From positions 1 through 9,467 of the forward strand of contig JANLID010000262.1 of NCBI GenBank assembly GCA_024654105.1: DNA of 9,467 nt. Reading direction: 5' to 3'. The notes beneath the pieces were generated by a model that ran no database searches, was not told the DNA's origin, and saw only the letters and a list, made by a program, of their open reading frames with translations. A program made the translations under genes and the position numbers. The stretch comes from Gallionella sp. (lineage in GTDB: Bacteria > Pseudomonadota > Gammaproteobacteria > Burkholderiales > Gallionellaceae). Positions 1 to 6,346 of this stretch are shown one piece after another (positions within the stretch are counted from its first letter, which is position 1; each line of letters begins with the position of its first letter).

Positions 1-1
1 G

Positions 2-151
2 GAGCGCGAGCGCATGCTGATGGGGATGATCTACGAGCAGGAGATGAATTTGCGCGAAGTTGGCGAGGTGCTGGGGGTGAGCGAGTCGCGCATTTCGCAG
101 TTGCATAGCCAGGCCGTGGCGAGGCTGCGCAGCTGGATGAAGGGTTATTGA
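2..151 (+). CDS. fliA: RNA polymerase sigma-28 factor FliA, C-terminal 49 residues (partial)
   Basis: This is the 3' end of a gene that enters from the left edge; the frame starting at base 2 is open to a TGA at 149-151. The 49 visible residues are a sigma-70 region 4.2 helix-turn-helix: LREVGEVLGVSESRISQLHSQ (residues 17-37 of the fragment) followed by a basic tail ending in RLRSWMKGY. That spacing is typical of FliA, which recognises the -35 element of late flagellar promoters. The assignment is supported by the flagellar genes that follow and by a sigma-28 promoter in front of flgM in the same window. The stop codon overlaps the motC start (TGATG), so translation of the two is probably coupled. 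Only region 4 is visible, so another flagellar sigma cannot be excluded from the fragment alone. Confidence 0.9.
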   Translation, partial: ERERMLMGMIYEQEMNLREVGEVLGVSESRISQLHSQAVARLRSWMKGY

Positions 152-891
152 TGGATAAACTCACGCTATTCGGTCTGGTGGTCGGGCTGACCGGCATCGT
201 GACCGGTCAGATTCTGGAAGGCGGCAGCATTTCCATTCTGTTTCAGGGCGCGGCTTTTTTGATCGTGTTTGGCGGCACGCTCGGTGCGGTAATGGTGCAA
301 AGTCCGATCAAGGTGTTTGTTACGGCGGCCAGAATGGGAAGTTGGGCATTCATTACTCCGAAATCGAACAGATCCAGATTGATCAGGCAATTGATAGATT
401 GGAGTACGCTTGCCCGCAAAGAAGGTATTCTGGCATTGGAATCGCGCGCTTCCACTATTACAGATCCTTTTTTGAAGAAAGGGCTGCAGCTCCTGGTGGA
501 TGGCAATGATGCCGGGAAAATACGCGAGGTGATGGATGTGGACATCCATTCCTGGGAGCAACTGCACTGGCAGTCGGCGCGGGTGTGGGAAGCGGCTGCC
601 GGATATTCCCCGACCATCGGTATCATCGGTGCGGTATTGGGGTTGATGCACGTCATGCAGAACCTGGCCGAACCGGGCAAGTTGGGCGCAGGTATTGCTG
701 TAGCCTTTGTTGCGACCATCTACGGCGTGGCTTTTGCCAACCTGTTGTTCCTGCCGATCGCAAATAAACTGAAATCCATTCTCATGCAGCAGATGGACGT
801 GTACGAGATGATTGTAGATGGCCTGTCGGGCATCGCCAACGGAGACAATCCGCGGCTGCTCGAACTCAAGCTGCAAGGCTATCTCGCCTAG
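151..891 (+). CDS. motC: Flagellar motor stator protein MotC (MotA family)
   Basis: A 246-aa inner-membrane stator subunit that forms a proton channel with its MotB-type partner and pushes on the rotor protein FliG. Four hydrophobic segments are visible at about residues 4-22, 30-50, 150-172 and 180-202, with the large cytoplasmic loop between the second and third. Positions matching the key E. coli MotA residues are present: Arg89 and Glu97 in the loop (R90/E98), Pro154 in segment 3 (P173) and Pro202 in segment 4. Length and motifs (ARKEG, GYSPTIGIIGAV, GIAVAFVATIYG) fit the MotC branch known from Pseudomonas rather than the longer E. coli-type MotA. ATG at 151 is chosen over the TTG just before it because it overlaps the fliA stop and has GAAGGG (139-144) upstream. 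motD follows 11 bp downstream. Confidence 0.93.
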   Translation: MDKLTLFGLVVGLTGIVTGQILEGGSISILFQGAAFLIVFGGTLGAVMVQSPIKVFVTAARMGSWAFITPKSNRSRLIRQLIDWSTLARKEGILALESRASTITDPFLKKGLQLLVDGNDAGKIREVMDVDIHSWEQLHWQSARVWEAAAGYSPTIGIIGAVLGLMHVMQNLAEPGKLGAGIAVAFVATIYGVAFANLLFLPIANKLKSILMQQMDVYEMIVDGLSGIANGDNPRLLELKLQGYLA

Positions 892-902
892 GCCTTCGAT
901 CC

Positions 903-1694
903 ATGGCGCGCCGAAAAAAACGAATCGAGCATGACAATCATGATCGCTGGCTGATTTCATATGCCGACTTCGTCACGTTGCTGTTTGCCTTTTTTGTGGT
1001 GATGTATTCCATTTCATCGGTGAATGAGGGAAAGTACAAGACCTTCAGTAATTCGCTGAGCATGGCTTTTACCAATCAGCCAAGTTCTGCTTCTATCAGC
1101 ATTGCGCCAAATGAGCAGGAGCTATTGCTTAAGACGTTGGTGGACAGGCGCACGGCGCGGCTGGGCGAACAGCAGCGCAAGATACAGGACCGGATGAAAA
1201 ATCTGGCCAATGGACTGAGTCAGGTGATGGCGCCGCTGATTAATCAACATACCGTCAGCATCAATCAGACCAGGCGCGGAGTGGTTATTGATATCAGCGC
1301 GAGCACATTGTTCGGGACGGGTGAGGCAACATTGCGACCGGGTATGCTGGGGGTGTTGCGCCAGGTATCCGCAGTGTTGAGCAAGGAAGAGCTTCCAATT
1401 GAAGTGGAGGGGCATACCGACGATATTCCTATTGCAACTGCGCAGTTTCCTTCCAACTGGGAGCTGTCCTCGGCACGCGCCAGCAGCGTGGTCAGAATGC
1501 TGATCGATAATGGGGTGCCGGCGAAAAATCTGACCGTAGTTGGCCTGGCTTCGAATCAGCCGCTGGTATCGAATGACAGCCGGGAGAATCGTGCCAAAAA
1601 TCGGCGTGTAACCATCACCATCGTGTCGCCCGATATGGAACGGGGGCAGAGGACAGAGGAATCTGTCTTCCGTCCTCTGTCCTCTATCTTCTGA
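903..1694 (+). CDS. motD: Flagellar motor stator protein MotD (MotB family)
   Basis: A 263-aa MotB-type subunit that pairs with MotC and anchors the stator to peptidoglycan. The short basic N-terminus (MARRKKR) precedes a single membrane helix at about 17-38; Asp22 in the SYADFVTLL motif is the expected proton-binding residue (Asp32 in E. coli MotB). A plug/linker covers about 40-125, with a coiled-coil-like stretch near 70-108. An OmpA-like peptidoglycan-binding domain spans about 128-241, with GHTDDIP (170-176), NWELSSARA (185-193) and NRAKNRRV (229-236). The last ~16 residues (from about GQRTEES to the end) are not OmpA-like and are encoded by a 13-bp inverted repeat at 1648-1685, so the natural C-terminus seems to have been replaced or extended. 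Only a weak ribosome site (AGG, 890-892) precedes the ATG. The stop lies 1 bp from the convergent flgN stop. Confidence 0.93.
   Translation: MARRKKRIEHDNHDRWLISYADFVTLLFAFFVVMYSISSVNEGKYKTFSNSLSMAFTNQPSSASISIAPNEQELLLKTLVDRRTARLGEQQRKIQDRMKNLANGLSQVMAPLINQHTVSINQTRRGVVIDISASTLFGTGEATLRPGMLGVLRQVSAVLSKEELPIEVEGHTDDIPIATAQFPSNWELSSARASSVVRMLIDNGVPAKNLTVVGLASNQPLVSNDSRENRAKNRRVTITIVSPDMERGQRTEESVFRPLSSIF
1648..1685. repeat. 13-bp perfect inverted repeat at the motD/flgN 3' ends
   Basis: AGAGGACAGAGGA (1648-1660) is exactly reverse-complementary to 1673-1685, leaving a 12-nt loop. Each arm has a 7-base period (AGAGGAC, then AGAGGA). The hairpin lies inside the last codons of motD and starts about 10 bp beyond the flgN stop, so both convergent transcripts would carry it at or near their 3' end. 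It could help terminate or stabilise both mRNAs. There is no T-tract on either side, so it is not a classic intrinsic terminator. Confidence 0.85.
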
Positions 1695-1695
1695 T

Positions 1696-2172
1696 TCAAC
1701 CGCTTCCCAGCGATCTGCCGCTTCCCAGCGATAAACTTGATTGGCCGTCCGGGCCATAAAGATTAGCCTTATTCACCGCATTGCTCAAAACGGCCAATGA
1801 TTGTTGGTTGTGACGCAGTTTCATTTGAATCAGTTCGCCATTGAGACGGTTAAGCTGTTGAGCGCGTTCTGCCAAAGCGAGGATTCCATGCCAAACAGCC
1901 AAACCTTGCGGATTGTGTGCTGTCAGCCATGCATGAATTGCATCAGCAGAAAGTCCCGGGAGATTTTTTTGCAGCAGGCTGCGACGTGCTTCAGTGATCT
2001 CATTGATGCCAAGCGCAGCGGTTGATTTTTGCTCGGACAGTTCAAGCAACTGGTCGGTGCGGTTCTCCACCAGCATGCCCTGTTCGCGTTCCAGCAATGC
2101 AATGAAGCTCACCAATGCCGCGTGCTCGGCGGTCAAGGCGGTAAGTAATTGTGAACCGGGAGATTGTTTCAA
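1696..2172 (-). CDS. flgN: Flagellar export chaperone FlgN
   Basis: A 158-aa, mostly helical cytosolic protein. FlgN is the export chaperone of the hook-filament junction proteins FlgK and FlgL. The family pattern is clear near the C-terminus: RLNGELIQMKLRHNQQSLAVL (109-129) followed by LYGPDGQ (138-144); the N-terminal half is a long amphipathic helix. Start choice: TTG at 2172 has AAGG 9 nt upstream and lies 4 bp after the flgM stop. An earlier TTG at 2193 would add seven residues and overlap flgM by 17 bp, with no evident ribosome site. The last ~14 residues (SSLSLGSGRSLGSG) are an 18-bp duplication and probably not functional. Position next to flgM is the usual flgMN arrangement. The gene is convergent with motD, and the stop codons are 1 bp apart. 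Confidence 0.88.
   Translation of the reverse strand: MKQSPGSQLLTALTAEHAALVSFIALLEREQGMLVENRTDQLLELSEQKSTAALGINEITEARRSLLQKNLPGLSADAIHAWLTAHNPQGLAVWHGILALAERAQQLNRLNGELIQMKLRHNQQSLAVLSNAVNKANLYGPDGQSSLSLGSGRSLGSG
1700..1732. repeat. 15-bp direct repeat in the flgN 3' end
   Basis: CCGCTTCCCAGCGAT occurs at 1700-1714 and again at 1718-1732, a period of 18 bp. On the minus (coding) strand it gives the FlgN tail SLGSGRSLGSG and contains GGGAAGC twice, the same 7-mer seen in the flgF/flgG repeat. It adjoins the motD hairpin, so the two may belong to one repeat patch. Confidence 0.8.
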
Positions 2173-2176
2173 GTAA

Positions 2177-2491
2177 TTAAGCCTTGCTGCCAATCAGGTC
2201 GCGCACTGTTTCGATCAGGCGATCGGCGACGATTTCCGGGTTAACCTTGAAGCGTCCGTCACTGATAGCCTGTTTGATTTCCGCAACCTTGCTCGCATCG
2301 GCAACCGGGGTGCTTGCCATGCTGCTGGCCATGCTGTGCAACTGCGTCGCTGTGGAACCGAGCGAAACGCTGGTGCTGCCGGATTGTTGCGCCGCAGGCG
2401 GTGGGTTGGATTTTCCCTTGGGCGCAGCATGTGGCCGCCCTTCCGCTATCGGGTTGGCTGGCAGGGACTTGCTGGGTTTGTCGATTTTCAC
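2177..2491 (-). CDS. flgM: Anti-sigma-28 factor FlgM
   Basis: A 104-aa negative regulator that binds FliA and keeps late flagellar genes off until the hook-basal body is complete, when it is secreted. The N-terminus VKIDKPSKSLP matches the usual MKID start of the family. Residues about 15-60 are a Pro/Ser/Ala-rich, probably disordered segment. Residues about 62-101 (VADASKVAEIKQAISDGRF, then KVNPEIVADRLIETVRDLI) are the sigma-binding helices. GTG at 2489-2491 is chosen because GAGAGG lies 6 nt upstream and it gives the normal length; the open frame continues further upstream but would add 40 non-conserved residues across the promoter. A sigma-28 promoter lies at 2541-2567, so FliA activates its own inhibitor. 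flgN follows within 4 bp. Confidence 0.93.
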   Translation of the reverse strand: MKIDKPSKSLPANPIAEGRPHAAPKGKSNPPPAAQQSGSTSVSLGSTATQLHSMASSMASTPVADASKVAEIKQAISDGRFKVNPEIVADRLIETVRDLIGSKA

Positions 2492-2540
2492 GGTTATCCT
2501 CTCAATCTGGCGATGCTTAAAATTGCTGTCGTTGACCTTA

Positions 2541-2567
2541 ATATCGGTAGAAACCAGAAAAACTTTA
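2541..2567 (-). promoter_or_regulatory. Sigma-28 (FliA) promoter of flgM-flgN
   Basis: On the minus strand TAAAGTTT (2560-2567) matches the flagellar -35 consensus at all eight positions. It is followed by an 11-nt spacer and ACCGATAT (2541-2548), which matches GCCGATAA at six of eight. It lies in the 143-bp gap between flgA and flgM, about 50 bp before the flgM GTG start. This agrees with the class III flgM promoter known in enteric bacteria and lets FliA raise FlgM independently of the upstream genes. Confidence 0.88.
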
Positions 2568-2634
2568 GGGAATTTGACTATCTTTATAGCCCAAGCCGCT
2601 AAACAACACAACCGCGAGTCACACCGGAGTCAGG

Positions 2635-3309
2635 CTATGGCTTGATTTCCACTACGCCGCCGGCTCTGGCAACGCCACTGATTACGCGCCCCAAATTAGT
2701 GCGAATCTGTACAGTTTGTCCCTCGCTCGCATTACTCAAAGCTACGCCTTCGCTGCGTATGCTGAAGCCGCTGCCTTGCACGGCAAGTTGCACGACCTGC
2801 CCTCGTGTCACGCTATAGGGCAGACGCAGCATGTCCTCACGCAATATCTGTCCGGCGGCGATGCCATAGCGCAGCACTTTTCCAACTGCCTGTTTGGGAT
2901 CGGTAAGCCCGCCTGTCCGGGAAGTTTCTATTGCTTGGTTGGCGATATCTTCCTTTTGCAGTGTATGTCCCAATGGCAGCAACCTCGCGCTGACCAATAT
3001 ATTGAGGCTGACCTTGATCTGTACCGGAACGAAAATACTCCAGCCATTCGCTTCATTGCAGCGCACCCCGATAGCCGTTTTGCCAATGAGCTGACTACCG
3101 GACGGCAGAAACGCTTCGAGTTTGGCGCATTCAGACAGTGTGATGCGCTGATCTATCTCATTTATTTTGTAGGAGACCTTGCCGGGCAATGCGGCGGTCT
3201 GTTGCTGCACAAAGGCGGCAACAACATTTCTTATTTGCGTGTGATCCTGTGCGGCGGATGCCGCTACGCATTCCAGCAGCAAACAGGCGCATAAGAGTAA
3301 TTTCTTCAT
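2635..3309 (-). CDS. flgA: Flagellar P-ring assembly chaperone FlgA
   Basis: A 224-aa periplasmic protein that helps FlgI subunits assemble into the P ring around the rod. Residues 1-20 (MKKLLLCACLLLECVAASAA) are a Sec signal peptide with a likely cut after Ala20. A central region with two cysteines (Cys61, Cys84) in LSECAKLEAFLPSG and GVRC contexts is followed by an SAF-type domain at about 105-164 (VSARLLPLGHTLQKEDI and AAGQILREDMLRLPY). The C-terminal beta domain is at about 166-223 (VTRGQVVQLAVQGSGF). The length is normal for the family. The ATG at 3307-3309 has no strong ribosome site. It lies 49 bp after the HD-GYP gene with no hairpin between, so the two are probably co-transcribed. 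It ends with TAG, 143 bp before flgM. Confidence 0.93.
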   Translation of the reverse strand: MKKLLLCACLLLECVAASAAQDHTQIRNVVAAFVQQQTAALPGKVSYKINEIDQRITLSECAKLEAFLPSGSQLIGKTAIGVRCNEANGWSIFVPVQIKVSLNILVSARLLPLGHTLQKEDIANQAIETSRTGGLTDPKQAVGKVLRYGIAAGQILREDMLRLPYSVTRGQVVQLAVQGSGFSIRSEGVALSNASEGQTVQIRTNLGRVISGVARAGGVVEIKP

Positions 3310-3358
3310 GTGTATGCGCGTGTCGTTAAGGTAAATGAATAGGCGGGTTCAGCCATGT

Positions 3359-4588
3359 CTACCAGGACGCGGCAGGTAGGCCGCTCCACAGTTCATAGAT
3401 GTCGCGGATGTCCCATTTTGCGGGGTCTTCGTGCGAAATGATCTTATCCTTGCAGGCAGGTTTGGATAAATCCAATATTTCCGGGGCAACACGGCTGTTG
3501 GACTTGATCGAGAAAAATACTTTCACCTTGGGTGTGAGCAATGATTTTCCGGTTTGTTCGATGATCACACCCAGGCGATCCGACTCCAGTCTCACCAGGG
3601 AGCCAACCGGGTAGATGCCGACGCTTTTAACAAAAGCCTGAAAAATGACCTGGTCAAAATGCCCCTTGCTCCATTCCGCCATTTTGCGTATCGATTCGGC
3701 AGGTTCCCAGCCATTTTTGTAGGGACGATTGGAGGTGATTGCATCATACACATCGCATACTGCGCCCATCTTGGCATACAGGCTGATCTGCTCATCCGTG
3801 AGTTTTTCGGGATAACCCCTGCCGTCCACTTTTTCGTGGTGATGCAAACAAACATCCAGTGCGATATCGCTGATTCCCTTGCCTTCCAGCAATATTTTGT
3901 GCCCCTCGGCCGGATGGGTCTTCATCTTCTCGAACTCTGCATCGGTCAGCTTGCCCGGTTTGTTGAGGATGTTCAGCGGGATCATCATCTTGCCCACGTC
4001 GTGCAACAAACCGGCCAGGCCGACCTGGCGAGTTTGCGCTTCATCCAACCCCAGTTGCCGCGCCAGAGATACCATCAGCGCGCATACCGCCACCGAGTGC
4101 ATGTAGGTGTAATCGTCCTTGTTTTTCAGGCGCGCCAGGCTGATCAGCGCGCCGGGGTTGCGCATCACCGAGGTGGAAATTTCCTCAACGATAGGCAGCG
4201 CGTCTTCGGCATCTAAAGCCTTGCCCATACGTGCCTCTTGAAACATCGAGGTGACGGCCTGTTTGGACTTGGCGCAAATCTTGACGGCGCGCGCGGCCTC
4301 TTGATGAATGTCAATGCGCGGGGCTGTTTTCCCGGTCGAATCAGCTTGTGCAAGCGTGTTTTTAACTTCTTCCGCGATCACTCCTTCATCTGCTCCGCCC
4401 TCGACATCGAGCCCCTTGGAGGTGTCTATCCATGCTTCCTTGATGCCGGTGGACAGGATGATTTGCAAGTCTTTGGGATTGTCCAGCATGAAAGCGCCGC
4501 GCCAGAACGGGTGATCCATCCATGAGCCGCACAACTCGTGCACATGCATACCTAAACGCAGTTGTTCGACATGGATACGTTTTAGCAT
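3359..4588 (-). CDS. HD-GYP domain cyclic-di-GMP phosphodiesterase with DUF3391 N-terminus
   Basis: A 409-aa soluble protein predicted to hydrolyse cyclic-di-GMP. The first ~130 residues are a DUF3391-type domain (VEQLRLGMHVHELCGSWMDH at 7-26). The catalytic region spans about 145-330, with metal-binding and signature residues present: His164 (YMHSV), His196-Asp197 in HDVGK, His225 (KTHP), His249-His251 and the GYP signature DGRGYP (255-260), then CDVYDAITSNRPYK (278-291). Nothing essential appears to be missing, so an active enzyme is likely. A short C-terminal domain at about 325-376 resembles the PilZ-like or SH3-like tails of such proteins, but I cannot name it. There is no signal peptide or membrane segment. 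No clear ribosome site is seen before the ATG, though the conserved N-terminus supports this start. It sits divergently to flgB and just upstream of flgA. Confidence 0.9.
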   Translation of the reverse strand: MLKRIHVEQLRLGMHVHELCGSWMDHPFWRGAFMLDNPKDLQIILSTGIKEAWIDTSKGLDVEGGADEGVIAEEVKNTLAQADSTGKTAPRIDIHQEAARAVKICAKSKQAVTSMFQEARMGKALDAEDALPIVEEISTSVMRNPGALISLARLKNKDDYTYMHSVAVCALMVSLARQLGLDEAQTRQVGLAGLLHDVGKMMIPLNILNKPGKLTDAEFEKMKTHPAEGHKILLEGKGISDIALDVCLHHHEKVDGRGYPEKLTDEQISLYAKMGAVCDVYDAITSNRPYKNGWEPAESIRKMAEWSKGHFDQVIFQAFVKSVGIYPVGSLVRLESDRLGVIIEQTGKSLLTPKVKVFFSIKSNSRVAPEILDLSKPACKDKIISHEDPAKWDIRDIYELWSGLPAASW

Positions 4589-4755
4589 GGCTGGGTTTGG
4601 GAGGCTGAAGACTTGTGAATTCTAACCCAAATAAAACAAGGTTGAATAAATTGGAATTGGGGGAGGAATTCCCCGTTAATCGTCAGATAGCGAATCGGCG
4701 GTGCGGTCTAGTATGCCACTCATGTAAGTGGTAATGGGTGAACAAGGAGGGCAAG
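4589..4755. other. Divergent regulatory spacer between the HD-GYP gene and flgB
   Basis: This 167-bp gap must hold promoters for both arms of the cluster. On the minus strand TAGAAT (4619-4624) is a plausible -10 box about 30 bp before the HD-GYP start, but the sequence 16 bp upstream (TTCAAC) is a poor -35. Two inverted repeats are visible. GGAATT (4653-4658) pairs with AATTCC (4667-4672) around an 8-nt loop, and CCACT (4716-4720) pairs with AGTGG (4727-4731). They could bind a flagellar regulator. I looked for a sigma-54 GG-N10-GC or sigma-28 promoter facing flgB and found none. An AAGGAGG ribosome site for flgB lies at 4744-4750. Confidence 0.5.
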
Positions 4756-5160
4756 ATGATCAACAAACTGGACGATGCGCTGCGTTTTCAGCAAACCGCG
4801 CTTAGCCTGCGTGCGGCGCGCCAGGAATTGCTGGCTTCCAACATCGCAAATGCCGATACGCCGAACTATAAGGCGAGAGATGTCAATTTTGCCAGCGCAT
4901 TGCAGAATGCCCTGGCGGGTACTACTACCGAGCTGCCAACCGTAAAAACTTCATCCATGCATCTGGAAGGAAATTCCGGCGCATCGATTCTGGGAGCGCC
5001 GGTGATGTACCGCAGGCCGGTGCAGCCGAGTGCGGATGGCAATACGGTGGATATGGACGTGGAGCGCGCGCAGTTTGCCGACAACGCATTGCGCTATGAG
5101 GCCAGCGTCCGCTTTGTCAGTGAGCAGATGAAGGCGATGTTAACTGCGATACAGGGGTGA
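4756..5160 (+). CDS. flgB: Flagellar proximal rod protein FlgB
   Basis: A 134-aa rod subunit at the base of the axial structure, exported by the flagellar type III system without a cleaved signal. Evidence is the N-terminal amphipathic helix followed by the rod/hook signature SNIANADTPNYKARDVNF (28-45), and the C-terminal helix (ALRYEASVRFVSEQMKAMLTA) that forms the D0 coiled coil. The length fits the family (about 130-140). ATG at 4756 is preferred to a GTG at 4738 because AAGGAGG sits 5 nt before it and MINKLDDALRFQ is the normal FlgB start. It is the first gene of the plus-strand rod-hook operon; flgC begins 2 bp after its stop. Confidence 0.95.
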   Translation: MINKLDDALRFQQTALSLRAARQELLASNIANADTPNYKARDVNFASALQNALAGTTTELPTVKTSSMHLEGNSGASILGAPVMYRRPVQPSADGNTVDMDVERAQFADNALRYEASVRFVSEQMKAMLTAIQG

Positions 5161-5162
5161 TC

Positions 5163-5564
5163 ATGTCTCTATTCAATATCTTCAATGTGGCGGGTTCCGG
5201 GATGGCGGCGCAGTCGCAGCGCCTGAACGTGGTGGCCAGCAATCTGGCAAATGCCGACAGCGCCACCGGCGCCGATGGCCAGCCGTACAAGGCCAAACAG
5301 GTGGTGTTCAGCGCAATGCCGGTAGATGGCGGCGGCCAGGGCGTGAAGGTAACCGCAGTGGTTGAAGATAGCTCGCCGATGAAAATGATCTATGACCCAA
5401 AGCATCCGATGGCTGATGCGCAGGGCTATGTTGCCATGCCGAATGTGGACGTGGTAGGCGAGATGGTGAACATGATCTCCGCATCGCGCGCCTATCAGAA
5501 TAATGTCGACGTGATGAACGCGTCAAAAACACTGTTGCTCAAGACGCTGACCATTGGTCAGTAA
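5163..5564 (+). CDS. flgC: Flagellar proximal rod protein FlgC
   Basis: A 133-aa rod subunit that stacks with FlgB and FlgF between the MS ring/export gate and the distal rod. It starts with MSLFNIFNVAGSGMAAQ, followed by the signature VVASNLANADSATGADGQPY (23-42), whose longer loop after LANAD is typical of FlgC. The C-terminus has the paired helix motif VDVVGEMVNMISASRAYQNN and ends KTLLLKTLTIGQ. ATG at 5163 is 2 bp after the flgB stop, with AGGGG just upstream; an in-frame GTG at 5157 would overlap flgB and is less likely. The stop is followed by a 35-bp gap before flgD. Confidence 0.95.
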   Translation: MSLFNIFNVAGSGMAAQSQRLNVVASNLANADSATGADGQPYKAKQVVFSAMPVDGGGQGVKVTAVVEDSSPMKMIYDPKHPMADAQGYVAMPNVDVVGEMVNMISASRAYQNNVDVMNASKTLLLKTLTIGQ

Positions 5565-5599
5565 TATAACAAGATCGTCTGTAATAAAAAGGAATTGTC

Positions 5600-6283
5600 A
5601 TGGTTAATGCCACACAAGATACCGGCTCCGCCGCAGCATTGTTCGCGTCATTGAATGCAGGTTCCAGTTCTGCCGCCAATAAATCTGCAGCGGCCGATAC
5701 GCAGGATCGTTTTCTGAAGCTGTTGGTGACGCAGATGAAGAATCAGGATCCGCTCAATCCGATGGACAACGCACAGGTCACCTCGCAGATGGCACAGCTC
5801 AGCACTGTGACGGGAATCGACAAGCTGAACGTTACTTTGCAGGCGTTGAGCGACAGCATGATCTCAAATCAGTCGCTACAGCAGGCTGCCAGCATGATCG
5901 GGCATGGCGTGCTGGTACCAGGTAAGGGTGTGGATATGGCTAATGGCCTCGGCTACGGTGGTATCGACCTGACGCAATCGGTAGACAGGCTCGACATTTC
6001 CATCTATGACCAAGCCGGCGCGCTGGTGCGCAACTTCAGTATGGGCGCGCAGCCGGCCGGGCTGGTTAATTGGCAATGGGATGGCCGGGATAATTCGGGC
6101 AATAGCGTAACAGATGGCAGCTATACCTTTACTGCTGACGCTACACAAGCAGGTAATAAGGTAGATGCGATGGCATTGCAGTTTGGCATGGTGAATAGCG
6201 TCATACAAGGCAAGCAAGGGGTAGAGTTAAGCGTTGGAAGTTTGGGCGGCATCGCGCTGTCACAAGTCAGGCAAATTCTTTGA
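5600..6283 (+). CDS. flgD: Hook cap (hook assembly scaffold) protein FlgD
   Basis: A 227-aa protein that caps the growing hook and guides FlgE polymerisation; it is discarded when the hook is finished. The disordered Ser/Ala-rich N-terminus (about 1-33) is followed by the hallmark DRFLKLLVTQMKNQDPLNPMDN (36-57) and a Gln-rich helix (QVTSQMAQLSTVTGIDKLN). The outer part carries the FlgD Ig-like region with WDGRDNSGNSVTDGSYTF (160-177), flanked by a Tudor-like beta region, and ends LGGIALSQVRQIL. The length is normal. ATG at 5600 has AAAAGGAA (5587-5594) upstream. The position between flgC and flgE is standard. The 63-bp gap to flgE contains only a short GCAAC/GTTGC palindrome and the flgE ribosome site. 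Confidence 0.95.
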   Translation: MVNATQDTGSAAALFASLNAGSSSAANKSAAADTQDRFLKLLVTQMKNQDPLNPMDNAQVTSQMAQLSTVTGIDKLNVTLQALSDSMISNQSLQQAASMIGHGVLVPGKGVDMANGLGYGGIDLTQSVDRLDISIYDQAGALVRNFSMGAQPAGLVNWQWDGRDNSGNSVTDGSYTFTADATQAGNKVDAMALQFGMVNSVIQGKQGVELSVGSLGGIALSQVRQIL

Positions 6284-6346
6284 AATGCAGCAACGTGTTG
6301 CAGGGTGTGTGCAGCGCCTTGGTAGATTATTTATAAGGAGGACATC

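Noticed and set aside
166..960. A 264-codon open frame on the minus strand opposite motC
   Set aside because: It mirrors motC, has no recognisable motifs and no ribosome site, and motC on the other strand is a clear family member.
1648..1685. Intrinsic terminator between motD and flgN
   Set aside because: The stem is strong but neither strand has a T-run after it, so I list it only as an inverted repeat.
1122..1757. A 211-codon minus-strand frame opposite motD, with WEA and EDRGQRTEDR runs at its start
   Set aside because: The repeated residues come from the DNA repeats at 1648-1732; the rest is the antisense of the MotD OmpA domain.
2184..2645. A plus-strand frame of 153 codons across flgM
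   Set aside because: FlgM with its sigma-28 promoter and GAGAGG ribosome site on the minus strand explains the region; the plus frame has no family features.
4589..4755. Sigma-54 promoter for flgB or the HD-GYP gene
   Set aside because: No GG-N10-GC pair was found; the closest, GTGGCATACTAGACCGC on the minus strand, has 11 rather than 10 intervening bases.
6284..6346. Hairpin or terminator between flgD and flgE
   Set aside because: GCAAC-GT-GTTGC has a 2-nt loop, too tight for a stable hairpin, and lacks a T-tract.
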